Assembly: GCF_013426895.1 (NCBI RefSeq)
Contig: NZ_AP023175.1
Coordinates: forward strand, 1,860,001 to 1,924,000
DNA from: Paraburkholderia largidicola
GTDB lineage: Bacteria > Pseudomonadota > Gammaproteobacteria > Burkholderiales > Burkholderiaceae
Length of the DNA stretch: 64,000 nucleotides
Direction: 5' to 3'
A model generated the notes under the pieces. It saw only the letters and a list, made by a program, of their open reading frames with translations, was not told the origin of the DNA and searched no databases. The position numbers and the translations under genes are program-made. Below, piece by piece: positions 47,176 through 56,260 of this stretch; position 1 is the first letter of the stretch; each line of letters begins with the position of its first letter.

Positions 47176-48102
47176 ATGGTCCTGAAGAACCTGCTTCGCC
47201 GCCTCGACCTCACCACGCTGCAACTGTTCATCGCCGTGTATGAGGAAGGCACGCTGACGCGCGCCGCGGAACGCGAGGCCATCGCCGTCTCCGCCGCGAG
47301 CAAGCGGCTGCTCGAACTGGAGCAGGCCGTCGGCGCGACGCTGTTTCAGCGCAACGCGCGCGGCATGACGCTCACGCCCGCGGGCGAAACGCTGCTGCAT
47401 CACGCGCGCCGCGTGATGCGCGGCATCGAGAACATCGGTATCGAGCTTGCAGGCCACGCGAGCGGCGTGCGCGGTTATGTGCGGATGATGGCGAACCTCT
47501 CCGCGATCGTCGAGTTCTTGCCCGAAGATCTGCGCGCATTTCTCGCCGTCAACGAACAGGTGAAGATCGACCTCGAAGAGCGGCCAAGCGGCGGCGTAGT
47601 CGAGGCGGTGGCGGACAGTCTCGCCGATCTCGGCATCTGTTCCGGTGAAGCCGACGCGCGTGGCCTCGAAGTGACGCATTACCGGCACGACATGCTGTGC
47701 GTCGTGATGCGCGACGACCATCCGCTCGCTGGCCGTACGAGTGTTGCGTTCGAAGACACGCTCGACAGCGATCACGTCGGTCTGCATTCGGCCAGTTCGA
47801 TCAACGCGCGCACGCACATGGCGGCGCGCCAGGCGGGCAAGGCACTGAAGCTGCGCATTCACGTGCCGGGCTTCGACGCCGTGTGCCGCATGGTGCAGGC
47901 GGGCATGGGCGTCGGCGTGCTGCCCGTCAACGTGTATCGCATCATGGGGCGGCCGCTGGGACTCGTGTCGGTTGCGCTCGAAGACGAATGGGCCGAGCGC
48001 AGCCTCATCATCGTTACGCGGGATGCGGCGCGTCTGTCGCCCGTCGCGAAGCTGCTGTTCGATCATCTGTCCTCGGTGGAAGCCTTGTCCAGCAAGGCTT
48101 AG
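47176..48102 (+). CDS. LysR-type transcriptional regulator
   Basis: A 308-residue LysR protein; an in-frame TTG at 47167 precedes the chosen ATG. The N-terminal helix-turn-helix is LDLTTLQLFIAVYEEGTLTRAAEREAIAVSAASKRLLELE, followed by the substrate-binding domain (DLGICSGEADARG, VGLHSASSINART). It is read in the same direction as the CoA-transferase gene 110 bases downstream and is probably its activator. Confidence 0.87.
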   Translation: MVLKNLLRRLDLTTLQLFIAVYEEGTLTRAAEREAIAVSAASKRLLELEQAVGATLFQRNARGMTLTPAGETLLHHARRVMRGIENIGIELAGHASGVRGYVRMMANLSAIVEFLPEDLRAFLAVNEQVKIDLEERPSGGVVEAVADSLADLGICSGEADARGLEVTHYRHDMLCVVMRDDHPLAGRTSVAFEDTLDSDHVGLHSASSINARTHMAARQAGKALKLRIHVPGFDAVCRMVQAGMGVGVLPVNVYRIMGRPLGLVSVALEDEWAERSLIIVTRDAARLSPVAKLLFDHLSSVEALSSKA

Positions 48103-48177
48103 CGCCGAGCGTTCGCGAACCGCGAACGGTCCTTGGCGAAATGCGGTTGGACGCCCCGGCGGCCTCGCTTCTACATT

Positions 48178-48207
48178 TGTCTCCAACGTGAAACAAGATT
48201 GGAGACA
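48178..48207 (+). promoter_or_regulatory. Inverted repeat enclosing the CoA-transferase ribosome site
   Basis: TGTCTCCAA and TTGGAGACA form a perfect 9-bp inverted repeat around 12 bases, ending 5 bases before the CoA-transferase ATG. The ribosome site GGAG is in the right arm, so an RNA hairpin would hide it. It may instead be a protein-binding operator. Confidence 0.55.
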
Positions 48208-48212
48208 GCATC

Positions 48213-49406
48213 ATGAGTGGTCCGTTGCAGGGTATTCGCGTCGTCGAGATCGGCACGCTGATCGCAGCGCCGTTCGCCGCGCGCCTGCTCGCCGAGTTCG
48301 GCGCCGAAGTCATCAAGATCGAAGCGCCCGAAACGGGCGACCCGTTGCGCAAATGGCGCAAGCTGCATGAAGGCACCTCGCTCTGGTGGTATCTGCAATC
48401 GCGCAACAAGAAGTCGATCTGCGTGAATCTCAAGTCGGAAGAGGGCGCTGATGTCGTCAAACGTCTGGCCGCCGATGCCGACGTCGTCATCGAAAACCTG
48501 CGCCCAGGCGCGCTCGAAAAGCTCGGCCTCGGCTGGGACGTACTGCACGCCATCAACCCCAAACTCACGATGGTCCGCATCTCCGGCTATGGCCAGACGG
48601 GCCCGTATCGCGATCGGCCGGGCTTCGGCGCGATCGGCGAAGCAATGGGCGGCATCCGCTATACGACGGGCGATGTCGACGGCGCGCCCGCTCGCGTCGG
48701 CGTGAGCCTCGGCGATTCGCTTGCTTCGCTGCACGGCGTGATCGGCGCGTTGATGTCGCTGCTGCGCGTGAAGACTGGACAGGGCGATGGACAGATCGTG
48801 GACGTGTCGCTGGTCGAAAGCGTGTTCAACCTGATGGAAAGCCTCGTGCCCGAATACGATCTGCTCGGCCATGTGCGCGAGCGCAGCGGCGGCGCGCTGC
48901 CGGGCATCGCGCCGTCGAACACGTATCGCACGGAAGATGGCGGCTTTGTCGTGATCGCGGGCAATAGCGATCCGATCTTCAAGCGCCTGATGCATGTGAT
49001 CGGCCGCGCCGATCTCGCCGACGATCCCGCGCTGGCTCGCAACGACGGCCGCGTCGCGCAAAGCGCGATGCTCGATGCCGCGATCACGGCGTGGACCTCG
49101 CATCAATCGATCGACGACGTGCTGGCCGCGCTCGAACGCGCCGAAGTGCCATCGGGCCGTATTTTTTCAGTCGCCGATATCGTCGCCGATCCGCACTATC
49201 AGGCGCGCGAGATGTTGCTGAAGGCCGATCTGCCGGGCGGCGCGTCGGTGAAGATGCCGGGCATCGTACCGAAGCTGTCGGAGACGCCGGGTGAAGTGCG
49301 CTGGCAAGGTCCGACGCTTGGCGAGCATACGTCGAGCGTGCTCGCCGATCTTGGCTACGAGCAAAGCGAAATCGAGCGGCTGCGCCGCGAAGGAGCTGTG
49401 CAATGA
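48213..49406 (+). CDS. Family III CoA-transferase (CaiB/BaiF)
   Basis: A 397-residue CoA-transferase. Motifs: VVEIGTLIAAPFAARLLAEFGAEVIKIE, NKKSICVNLKSEEG and the PGFGAIGEAMGG loop. At the position of the catalytic carboxylate there is a glutamate (DVSLVESVFNLME) instead of the aspartate of formyl-CoA transferase; other members of the family share this. It would activate an organic acid with CoA from succinyl- or acetyl-CoA. It is coupled to the lyase gene by an ATGA overlap. Confidence 0.88.
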   Translation: MSGPLQGIRVVEIGTLIAAPFAARLLAEFGAEVIKIEAPETGDPLRKWRKLHEGTSLWWYLQSRNKKSICVNLKSEEGADVVKRLAADADVVIENLRPGALEKLGLGWDVLHAINPKLTMVRISGYGQTGPYRDRPGFGAIGEAMGGIRYTTGDVDGAPARVGVSLGDSLASLHGVIGALMSLLRVKTGQGDGQIVDVSLVESVFNLMESLVPEYDLLGHVRERSGGALPGIAPSNTYRTEDGGFVVIAGNSDPIFKRLMHVIGRADLADDPALARNDGRVAQSAMLDAAITAWTSHQSIDDVLAALERAEVPSGRIFSVADIVADPHYQAREMLLKADLPGGASVKMPGIVPKLSETPGEVRWQGPTLGEHTSSVLADLGYEQSEIERLRREGAVQ

Positions 49407-50347
49407 ATGACGACATTCAGTTCGACAAGCTGATCGTGCAGGAAGTCGCGCCGCGCGACGGCTTGCAGATCGAACCGACGTGGGTCGAAACGGCCGACAA
49501 GATCGCGTTGATCGATCAGTTGTCGACAGCGGGCTTCACGCGCATCGAGGCGGGCTCGTTCGTTTCGCCGAAAGCGATTCCCGCGTTGCGCGACGGCGAA
49601 GCGGTGTTCACGCAGATCCAGCGCCGCGAAGGCGTGATCTTCGTCGCGCTGGTGCCGAACGTAAAGGGCGCCGAACGCGCGCTCAATGCACGCGCCGACG
49701 AGTTGAACCTCGTGATGTCCGCGAGCCAGACACACAACCGCGCGAACATGCGGATGAGCTGCGAGGCGTCGCTGGATGCATTCGGCGATATCGTGCGGCT
49801 CGCGAAGCATTTCCCAGTGTCGTTGAATGCGACGGTGGCGACGGCGTTCGGTTGCCCGTTCGAAGGCAAGATCGACGAAGACCGTGTCGTGTCGATCGTC
49901 GATACATACCGCGAGATGGGCATCGACGGCATCACGCTTGCCGATACGACGGGCATGGCGAATCCTCGCCAGGTTGCGCGGCTGGTCAAGCGCGTGCTGC
50001 AACGCGTGCCCGCCGATGCGCTCACGCTGCACTTCCACAACACGCGCGGCCTTGGGCTCGCGAACGTGCTGGCCGCGTATGAAGTTGGCGCGCGCCGCTT
50101 CGACGCGGCGCTCGGCGGCCTCGGCGGCTGCCCGTTTGCGCCGGGCGCGTCGGGCAACATCTGCACGGAAGACCTCGTCAACATGTGCGACGAGATCGGC
50201 ATTCCGACAGGCATCGATCTGCAAAAGCTGATCGCGCTGTCGCGCACGCTGCCCGCGTTGCTCGGTCATGACGTACCGGGCCAACTGATGAAAGCGGGCC
50301 GCAATTGCGACGTGCATCCCGTGCCGGATTACGTTCGCGCTATCTGA
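49403..50347 (+). CDS. Hydroxymethylglutaryl-CoA lyase family protein
   Basis: A 314-residue TIM-barrel lyase of the HMG-CoA lyase family. Seen are VQEVAPRDGLQIEP at the N-terminus, metal and substrate residues in LTLHFHNTRGLGLANVLAAYE, and the catalytic cysteine loop GGLGGCPFAPGASGNICTED. Such enzymes split HMG-CoA into acetyl-CoA and acetoacetate; relatives cleave citramalyl-CoA. Paired with the CoA-transferase and a carboxylate importer, it likely degrades an imported branched hydroxy acid. Confidence 0.88.
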   Translation: MNDDIQFDKLIVQEVAPRDGLQIEPTWVETADKIALIDQLSTAGFTRIEAGSFVSPKAIPALRDGEAVFTQIQRREGVIFVALVPNVKGAERALNARADELNLVMSASQTHNRANMRMSCEASLDAFGDIVRLAKHFPVSLNATVATAFGCPFEGKIDEDRVVSIVDTYREMGIDGITLADTTGMANPRQVARLVKRVLQRVPADALTLHFHNTRGLGLANVLAAYEVGARRFDAALGGLGGCPFAPGASGNICTEDLVNMCDEIGIPTGIDLQKLIALSRTLPALLGHDVPGQLMKAGRNCDVHPVPDYVRAI

Positions 50348-50408
50348 ACTTCACCCGACCAACAACACCGACGACCGGACGACGAATCCGGCCTGTAAGG
50401 AGACAACC

Positions 50409-51752
50409 ATGAGCACACCAGGCGCAGTGGCGGCAGGCGGCCGCGACGACAAACTAACGGCCACGGCCGACATCATCAAGAAGGTCACGTGGCGGCTCAT
50501 GCCGCTCATCATGATCTGCTATCTGTTCGCGTTCTTCGACCGCATCAACATCAGCTTCGCGAAGTTCCAGCTGCAAAGCGACCTCGGCTTTTCGGATACG
50601 GCGTACGGCCTCGGCGCGAGTCTCTTCGTGATCGGCTACGTGCTGTTCGAAGTGCCCAGCAACATGCTGTTGTACAAGGTCGGCGCGCGCAGATGGATTG
50701 CGCGGATCATGATTTCATGGGGTCTCGCGACAGCCGCGATGGTGTTCGTCCAGAACGAATGGCAGTTCTACGGTCTGCGCTTCGTGATCGGCGCGATGGA
50801 AGCGGGCTTTGCGCCCGGCGTGCTCTACTACCTGACGCTGTGGTTTCCGGCGAGCTATCGCGGACGCGTGACGTCGCTGCTGTTTCTCGCATCGGCGTTC
50901 TCGGGTCTCGTCGGCGCGCCACTCTCGGGTCTGGTGCTCGGTCAGATGGACGGCGTGTTCGGCATTCGCGGCTGGCATTGGCTCTTCATGCTCGGCGGCC
51001 TACCGTGTATCGTGCTCGGCATTCTCGTGCTCAAGGTGCTGAAGGATCGCATCGAAGACGCAGGCTGGCTGTCGCCTGCCGAAAAGACCTATCTGTCGAG
51101 CCAGATCGCGCAGCAGGCGCAGCCGACCACGCATGGTCACTCGCTGCTCGGCGCGATTCGCACGCCCGGCTTCCTCACGCTCGGCCTGATCTACTTCCTG
51201 ATTCAGATCGCTTCCTACGGCCTGAATTTCTGGGCGCCGCATCTGATCCGTGTCGCAGGCACACAAAGCCCGACGATCATCGGTCTGCTGACGGCCGTGC
51301 CTTATATCTGCGGCGCGATCTGCATGGTGATCGTGGGACGTTTGTCGGATGCATCGGGCGAGCGCCGCAAGTTCGTGAGCGGGTTGCTCGTGATGGCCGC
51401 TGTCGGTTTCTTTGCTGCAGGCTTCTTCGACAAGCAGACGGTGATGCTGGTCATCGCACTCGCTGTGCTCGGCGCAGGGGTAATCGCTTCGATTCCCGCG
51501 TTCTGGGCGCTGCCGCCGAAGCTCGTGACGGGCGCGGGTGCGGCGGGCGGTATCGCGCTGATCAACACGTTGGGTCAATTGGGCGGTATCGTCAGCCCGG
51601 TGATGGTGGGGCGCGTGCGCGACGTGACGGGTAGCACGACGCCCGCGCTGTATGTGATTGGTGCGTTGAGCCTGATCTGCGCGTTGATCATTCTGTATGG
51701 CCTGCCGCAATCGCTGCGGCAGAAAGATCACACGGGTCGCGCGGGCGCGTGA
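50409..51752 (+). CDS. MFS transporter, anion:cation symporter (ACS) family
   Basis: A 447-residue permease with 12 helices. AAGGAG precedes the ATG. The ACS hallmark LFAFFDRINISFAKFQL and the loop LLYKVGARRW are seen. This family brings in organic anions such as tartrate, phthalate and hexuronates. It is the third gene after the CoA-transferase and lyase and ends the LysR-controlled unit, with a strong terminator just beyond. Confidence 0.88.
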   Translation: MSTPGAVAAGGRDDKLTATADIIKKVTWRLMPLIMICYLFAFFDRINISFAKFQLQSDLGFSDTAYGLGASLFVIGYVLFEVPSNMLLYKVGARRWIARIMISWGLATAAMVFVQNEWQFYGLRFVIGAMEAGFAPGVLYYLTLWFPASYRGRVTSLLFLASAFSGLVGAPLSGLVLGQMDGVFGIRGWHWLFMLGGLPCIVLGILVLKVLKDRIEDAGWLSPAEKTYLSSQIAQQAQPTTHGHSLLGAIRTPGFLTLGLIYFLIQIASYGLNFWAPHLIRVAGTQSPTIIGLLTAVPYICGAICMVIVGRLSDASGERRKFVSGLLVMAAVGFFAAGFFDKQTVMLVIALAVLGAGVIASIPAFWALPPKLVTGAGAAGGIALINTLGQLGGIVSPVMVGRVRDVTGSTTPALYVIGALSLICALIILYGLPQSLRQKDHTGRAGA

Positions 51753-51773
51753 TGCAACGGTGACTGGATAGAA

Positions 51774-51802
51774 AAAACGCACGGCATCGAGCCGTGCGTT
51801 TT
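51774..51802. terminator. Bidirectional terminator
   Basis: AAAACGCACGGC-ATCGA-GCCGTGCGTTTT forms a perfect stem with A and T tails on both sides, a classic two-way terminator between the convergent MFS and GntR genes. Confidence 0.9.
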
Positions 51803-51806
51803 GCTT

Positions 51807-52532
51807 TTAAGCCTTCAGTTTCGCAGCCGCCGCATCTTCGCGCGACTGCACTTGCAGCACCGCATCGCGCTTGTCGAGCAAGTGCTGCCGCAAGATTACG
51901 CTCAGGCGCTTGCCGTCTCGCGCTTCCAGCGCCTTGAGCATCTCGTCGTGATCGTGAATCGCGCTGTCCCACTTCGGAATCTGGAAGTTCGAGCGAAAGC
52001 GCAGCGCCTGCAAGCGGCGGTTCACGGCGATATACGTCTGACGCAGCGCCGAGTTGCGCGCGGCCTCGTTGATCTTGTCGTGAATCGCCTGATTGCGGCT
52101 GTAGTAACCGGCCAGATCGTTTTGCGCGCGGCACGCGAGCATCGCGTAGTGCAGCGCCTTGATTTCGGTGAGTTCGGCGGCCGTCATGCGCTCCGCCGCA
52201 AGTTCGCCGGAAAACGCTTCGAGCCCGCTCATCAGTTCGAACGTCTCGCGTAGTTCCGCTTCCGACATCTTCGACACCGACGCGCCGCGATTCGGCTCGA
52301 TCTCGATCAAGCCTTCCGCCGCCAGCACTTTGAGCGCCTCGCGCAACGGCGTGCGCGAAATGCCGAGTGTTTCGCACAGTTCGCGTTCGTTCAGTTTCTT
52401 GCCCGGCTCCAGCACCCCCTCGACGATGAAGCGCCGGATGTGTTCGACCACCGTGTCGTGCAAACGCTGGCGTTCGACCTTCGGCATCAGGGGAGGCGGT
52501 GTCAGGCCTGCTTCAATGTCCGAATTTTGCAT
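51807..52532 (-). CDS. GntR/FadR-family regulator (FCD domain)
   Basis: A 241-residue regulator starting at the ATG at 52532, preceded by GAGG; an upstream GTG at 52550 is open but its N-terminal addition (LEDFC) looks spurious. Winged helix-turn-helix: EGVLEPGKKLNERELCETLGISRTPLREALKVL. C-terminal FCD helical domain with ligand residues (YYSRNQAIHDKI, WDSAIHDHDEMLKALE). It is divergent from the aminotransferase operon. One palindrome overlaps its own start and a perfect one sits before the aminotransferase. Confidence 0.88.
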   Translation of the reverse strand: MQNSDIEAGLTPPPLMPKVERQRLHDTVVEHIRRFIVEGVLEPGKKLNERELCETLGISRTPLREALKVLAAEGLIEIEPNRGASVSKMSEAELRETFELMSGLEAFSGELAAERMTAAELTEIKALHYAMLACRAQNDLAGYYSRNQAIHDKINEAARNSALRQTYIAVNRRLQALRFRSNFQIPKWDSAIHDHDEMLKALEARDGKRLSVILRQHLLDKRDAVLQVQSREDAAAAKLKA

Positions 52533-52538
52533 ACAAAA
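52525..52538. promoter_or_regulatory. GntR operator overlapping the regulator start
   Basis: TTTTGCATACAAAA has 12 of 14 positions palindromic and matches the perfect site at 52641-52654 except at one base. It covers the regulator start codon, suggesting autorepression. Confidence 0.65.
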
Positions 52539-52640
52539 ATCCTCAAGCACGATTTACACCGATTTTAAAGCATGCACCCCGCTAACTGACTGCGAGGGTA
52601 AACACCGCCTTGGGATTGTCACGAATCGTTTGTTATAGTT

Positions 52641-52654
52641 TTTTGCATGCAAAA
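52641..52654. promoter_or_regulatory. GntR operator of the aminotransferase operon
   Basis: TTTTGCATGCAAAA is a perfect 14-bp palindrome 22 bases before the aminotransferase ATG. With the twin site at 52525 it frames the divergent promoters. Confidence 0.7.
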
Positions 52655-52675
52655 TTCAATCGAGGAGATCGACCG

Positions 52676-53896
52676 ATGCTGAAACTCGACTTTCATCCCG
52701 CAGGCCGCCACTTTTTGCAGATTCCGGGTCCGAGCCCGGTGCCCGACCGCATCTTGCGGGCGATGAGCTATCCGACCATCGACCACCGCGGCCCGGAGTT
52801 CGGCGCGCTGGGCCTGAAAGTGCTGGACGGCATCAAGAAGATCTTCAAGACGCAGCAGCCGGTCGTGATCTATCCGGCGTCGGGCACGGGCGCATGGGAA
52901 GCGGCGTTGTCGAACACGCTGAGTCCCGGCGACCACGTGCTGATGTTTGAAACGGGCCACTTCGCGACGCTATGGAAGAAGATGGCCGAGAACCTCGGTC
53001 TGAAGCCGGAGTTTCTGGGCTTGCCGGGCATCGAAGGCTGGCGGCGCGGCGTCCAACCGCAAATGATCGAAGCGCGGCTGCGCGAGGACACGCAGCATTC
53101 GATCAAGGCCGTGTGCGTCGTGCACAACGAAACCTCGACGGGCGTGACGTCCGACATCGCTGCCGTGCGCCGCGCGATCGACGCGGCGGGCCATCCGGCA
53201 CTGCTGCTCGTCGATACGATTTCGGGGCTTGCCTGCGCCGACTATCGTCATGACGAATGGGGCGTCGACGTCACCGTCTCGGGTTCGCAGAAGGGCTTGA
53301 TGCTGCCGCCGGGCATCAGTTTCAACGCCGTGTCGCCGAAGGCGATCGAAGCGGGCAAGCAGGCGAAGCTGCCGCGCGCGTTCTGGGACTGGACTGAAAT
53401 CATCGAGATGAACAAGAGCGGCTACTGGCCGTACACGCCGAATACGAACCTGCTGTATGGCTTGTACGAGGCGCTCGACATGATTCTCGGCGAAGGGCTC
53501 GACAACGTGTTCGCGCGTCACGACCGCCTTGCCGAAGCCTGCCGCCGCGCAGTGCGCGCATGGGGCCTCGAGATTCAATGCGCCGATCCGTCCGTGTATA
53601 GCCCGGTGCTGACGGGCGTGATGATGCCGGATGGCGTCGATGCGGACGCCGTGCGCAAGGTGATCTACGAACGCTTCGACATGTCGCTCGGCACGGGCCT
53701 CGGCAAGATGAAAGGGCGCATGTTCCGCATCGGGCATCTGGGCGACTGCAACGACCTCACGCTGATGGCGACGCTTGCCGGCGTCGAAATGGGCCTGCAG
53801 ATCGCGGGTGTGCCCGTTGCGGCGAGCGGCCTGCCTGCTGCGATGGAATTCCTGATGTCGCAGCCGAACGCACCGAAGCTCAAGGCAGCCGCTTGA
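52676..53896 (+). CDS. Serine/alanine-glyoxylate aminotransferase family protein
   Basis: A 406-residue class V PLP aminotransferase. GAGGAG precedes the ATG at 52676. The N-terminal IPGPSPVPDRILRAMSYPTIDHRGPEF and the PLP lysine K206 (VSGSQKGLMLPPG) are characteristic of serine-glyoxylate/alanine-glyoxylate aminotransferases. It should move the amino group of Ser, Ala or a related amino acid to glyoxylate or another 2-oxo acid. It heads a unit with a transporter, a hydratase and an FAD/Fe-S dehydrogenase under GntR control. Confidence 0.88.
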   Translation: MLKLDFHPAGRHFLQIPGPSPVPDRILRAMSYPTIDHRGPEFGALGLKVLDGIKKIFKTQQPVVIYPASGTGAWEAALSNTLSPGDHVLMFETGHFATLWKKMAENLGLKPEFLGLPGIEGWRRGVQPQMIEARLREDTQHSIKAVCVVHNETSTGVTSDIAAVRRAIDAAGHPALLLVDTISGLACADYRHDEWGVDVTVSGSQKGLMLPPGISFNAVSPKAIEAGKQAKLPRAFWDWTEIIEMNKSGYWPYTPNTNLLYGLYEALDMILGEGLDNVFARHDRLAEACRRAVRAWGLEIQCADPSVYSPVLTGVMMPDGVDADAVRKVIYERFDMSLGTGLGKMKGRMFRIGHLGDCNDLTLMATLAGVEMGLQIAGVPVAASGLPAAMEFLMSQPNAPKLKAAA

Positions 53897-53940
53897 TTGA
53901 ATACTTAAGCAGCCACATAAGCTGCCGATAACCAGACGAC

Positions 53941-53975
53941 GAAGGAAGCGCAAACGGCGACACGTTGCTTCCTTC
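53941..53975. terminator. Weak hairpin between aminotransferase and MFS genes
   Basis: GAAGGAAGC and GCTTCCTTC form a perfect 9-bp stem around 17 bases, 45 bases past the aminotransferase stop. There is no T-run, so it may be attenuation, partial termination or chance. Confidence 0.35.
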
Positions 53976-54167
53976 ATCGCAAACGCAATTCCGAAGTACT
54001 CACGCGCCCGGCCAGCGCGACGCACAGCAGCGAACAGAAAGACAAAGACGCAAGCGAACCACAAACGCGACCAACGCCAACGGCAGACCCTGCGGACGGC
54101 GGCTCGCGCGGCATGAAGGCCGAACACGCCGTGCGAATGCCCCGTCCGCCAGCAACGGAGACAGACG

Positions 54168-55454
54168 ATGAAGCGGTTTCGTGTAACCAGTGCGACCAGT
54201 ATCGTTCTACTGATGCTATGCATCATGTACTTCATCACCTACCTTGACCGCGTCAACGTCAGCACGGCGGCCGCGGGCTTCGGCAAGGAGTTCAACCTTT
54301 CGCATACGGAAATCGGCCTTGTTTTCTCGGCCTTTGCCTATCCGTATCTGGTGTTTCAGATCATCGGTGGCTGGGTGAGCGACCGTTTCGGCGCGAAGCG
54401 CACGCTGATTGCGTGCGGCGCGATCTGGGCGCTCGCGACGCTGCTGACGGGCTTCGCGGGTGGCCTCGTCTCGCTGCTCTTTGCGCGGGTGTTGCTCGGT
54501 TTCGGCGAGGGCGCAACGTTTCCGGCCGCGACGGCCGCGATGTCGCGCTGGGTCGCGAAAGAAAAGCGCGGCTTCGCGCAAGGCATCACGCACGCGGCGG
54601 CGCGCATCGGCAATGCCGTTGCGCCCGGCGTGATCGTGCTGGTGATGACGACATGGGGCTGGCGCGAGTCGTTCTATATCTGCGGCGCGTTCAGTCTGCT
54701 GTGGGTCGTCGTCTGGGCGATGACGTTCACCGAATATCCGAAAGAACATCGCCGCATCACGCAGGAAGAACTCGACTTCCTGCCGCCCCCCAAAGCGAAG
54801 ACCGCAAACGTGCCCTGGAAGGCGCTCTTCAAGCGCATGACGCCCGTGACCATCGTGTACTTCTGCTATGGCTGGACGTTGTGGCTGTTCCTGAGCTGGA
54901 TTCCGCAGTACTTTCTGCATAGCTATCACCTCGACCTGAAGAAGTCGGCGATATTCGCTTCGGCGGTGTTCTTTGCAGGCGTGATCGGCGATACGCTGGG
55001 TGGCATCGTCACCGACAAGATCTTCGAGCGCACGGGCAACCTCAGGCGCGCGCGTAGCTGGATGGTGTCGATCTGCATGCTGCTCACGCTCGCGTCGCTC
55101 GTGCCGCTGATGCTTACGCACAACCTGTATGTGTCGATGGTGTGTCTGTCGGCGGGCTTCTTCTTCGCCGAAATGACGATCGGCCCGATGTGGGCGATCC
55201 CGATGGACATCGCGCCTGAATACTCGGGCACCGCAAGCGGCATGATGAACACGGGCTCGGCACTCGCGGCGATCATTTCGCCTGTGCTGTCGGGCTACCT
55301 GATCGATACGTTCGGCAGCTGGGAGTTGCCGTTCGCGGGCAGCATGCTGCTGATGGCGATTGGCGTCGTGCTTGCGTTCCGCATGCAGCCCGAAAGCCGT
55401 TTTGAAATCGGTGCAGAGCCGAGTGCACAACCCGCCACGCGCTTTAACGCGTGA
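54168..55454 (+). CDS. MFS transporter, ACS family
   Basis: A 428-residue permease with 12 helices; GGAG precedes the ATG. The ACS motif YFITYLDRVNVSTAAAGFGKEF and GGWVSDRFGAKRT loop are like glucarate/galactonate and other sugar-acid or hydroxy-acid carriers. It follows the aminotransferase by 271 bases and lies 17 bases before the hydratase gene. Confidence 0.88.
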   Translation: MKRFRVTSATSIVLLMLCIMYFITYLDRVNVSTAAAGFGKEFNLSHTEIGLVFSAFAYPYLVFQIIGGWVSDRFGAKRTLIACGAIWALATLLTGFAGGLVSLLFARVLLGFGEGATFPAATAAMSRWVAKEKRGFAQGITHAAARIGNAVAPGVIVLVMTTWGWRESFYICGAFSLLWVVVWAMTFTEYPKEHRRITQEELDFLPPPKAKTANVPWKALFKRMTPVTIVYFCYGWTLWLFLSWIPQYFLHSYHLDLKKSAIFASAVFFAGVIGDTLGGIVTDKIFERTGNLRRARSWMVSICMLLTLASLVPLMLTHNLYVSMVCLSAGFFFAEMTIGPMWAIPMDIAPEYSGTASGMMNTGSALAAIISPVLSGYLIDTFGSWELPFAGSMLLMAIGVVLAFRMQPESRFEIGAEPSAQPATRFNA

Positions 55455-55471
55455 GCCTCGCCAACGTTTGA

Positions 55472-56221
55472 ATGACCATGCTGACTCGACAACTTGCCGA
55501 CGCGCGCGCCGATCACACGACGCTCGCGTCACTCTCGCCCGAACTGATTCCCGCCGACATGAGCGCCGCCTACGCGATCCAGCACGAGTTGCTGGCGTTG
55601 CGCGGCGCGCGTATCGGCGGCTGGAAGATCGGCGCTAAATCCGCCGAGGGCGCGATTCAGGGCGCGCCGCTGCCTTCTTCAGATTTGCATGTGGATGGCG
55701 CGCGTTTGCCGCGCGCGCATTACGCGCCGCTTGGCCTCGAACTGGAAATCGCGTTTCGCTTCGGTCGGGACTTCGAGCCGTCGGCCAGCGCGTATCACGA
55801 AGTCGAAGTGCTCGATGCAATCGATTCGATGGCTGCGACCATCGAAATCGTTGCGAGCCGCTTCGCGCAATGGCCCAACGTCGACAAGCTCGCGCAACTC
55901 GCGGACTTGCAGAATCACGGCGCGCTGATTGTCGGCGAGTTCACGCAGTACCGGCGTGATTTTCCGTTCGTGGCGCCCACGCTCGGCTTCACGTTCGAAG
56001 GACAGGATGTGGTGAAGGCGACGCCTTCGAACCCTTGTGGCGATCCGCGGCGCCTGCTGACGTGGCTCGTCAATCATTGCACGCAGCATCATCGCATTGC
56101 AGTGACAACCGACATGATCCTCACGACGGGTTCGTATACGGGCATGTTCTTTCCGCAACATGCGGGCACTGCGCGCGGGCATATCGACGGGCTTGCGCCC
56201 GTCAGCGTCACGCTCGAATAG
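55472..56221 (+). CDS. 2-keto-4-pentenoate hydratase (MhpD-like) family protein
   Basis: A 249-residue member of the hydratase/decarboxylase family. The core GGWKIGAKS, GLELEIAFRFGRD (metal-binding glutamates) and MTTGSYTG-like LTTGSYTGMFF are typical. Relatives hydrate 2-hydroxypentadienoate or decarboxylate 4-oxalocrotonate. No other meta-pathway genes adjoin it here, so the precise substrate is open; it may act on a 2-oxo acid formed by the downstream dehydrogenase. Confidence 0.83.
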   Translation: MTMLTRQLADARADHTTLASLSPELIPADMSAAYAIQHELLALRGARIGGWKIGAKSAEGAIQGAPLPSSDLHVDGARLPRAHYAPLGLELEIAFRFGRDFEPSASAYHEVEVLDAIDSMAATIEIVASRFAQWPNVDKLAQLADLQNHGALIVGEFTQYRRDFPFVAPTLGFTFEGQDVVKATPSNPCGDPRRLLTWLVNHCTQHHRIAVTTDMILTTGSYTGMFFPQHAGTARGHIDGLAPVSVTLE

Positions 56222-56260
56222 TTTCGCACTACACGCCTCGCTTTTTATAGGCCGAAGCAC

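Noticed and set aside
49403..50347. Interpretation of the lyase as part of itaconate degradation
   Set aside because: No itaconyl-CoA hydratase gene is nearby, so this was kept only as a possibility and not called.
53965..54171. 68-codon plus-strand frame between aminotransferase and MFS genes
   Set aside because: Arg/Gln-rich, no ribosome site, and it ends over the MFS start; best explained as chance.
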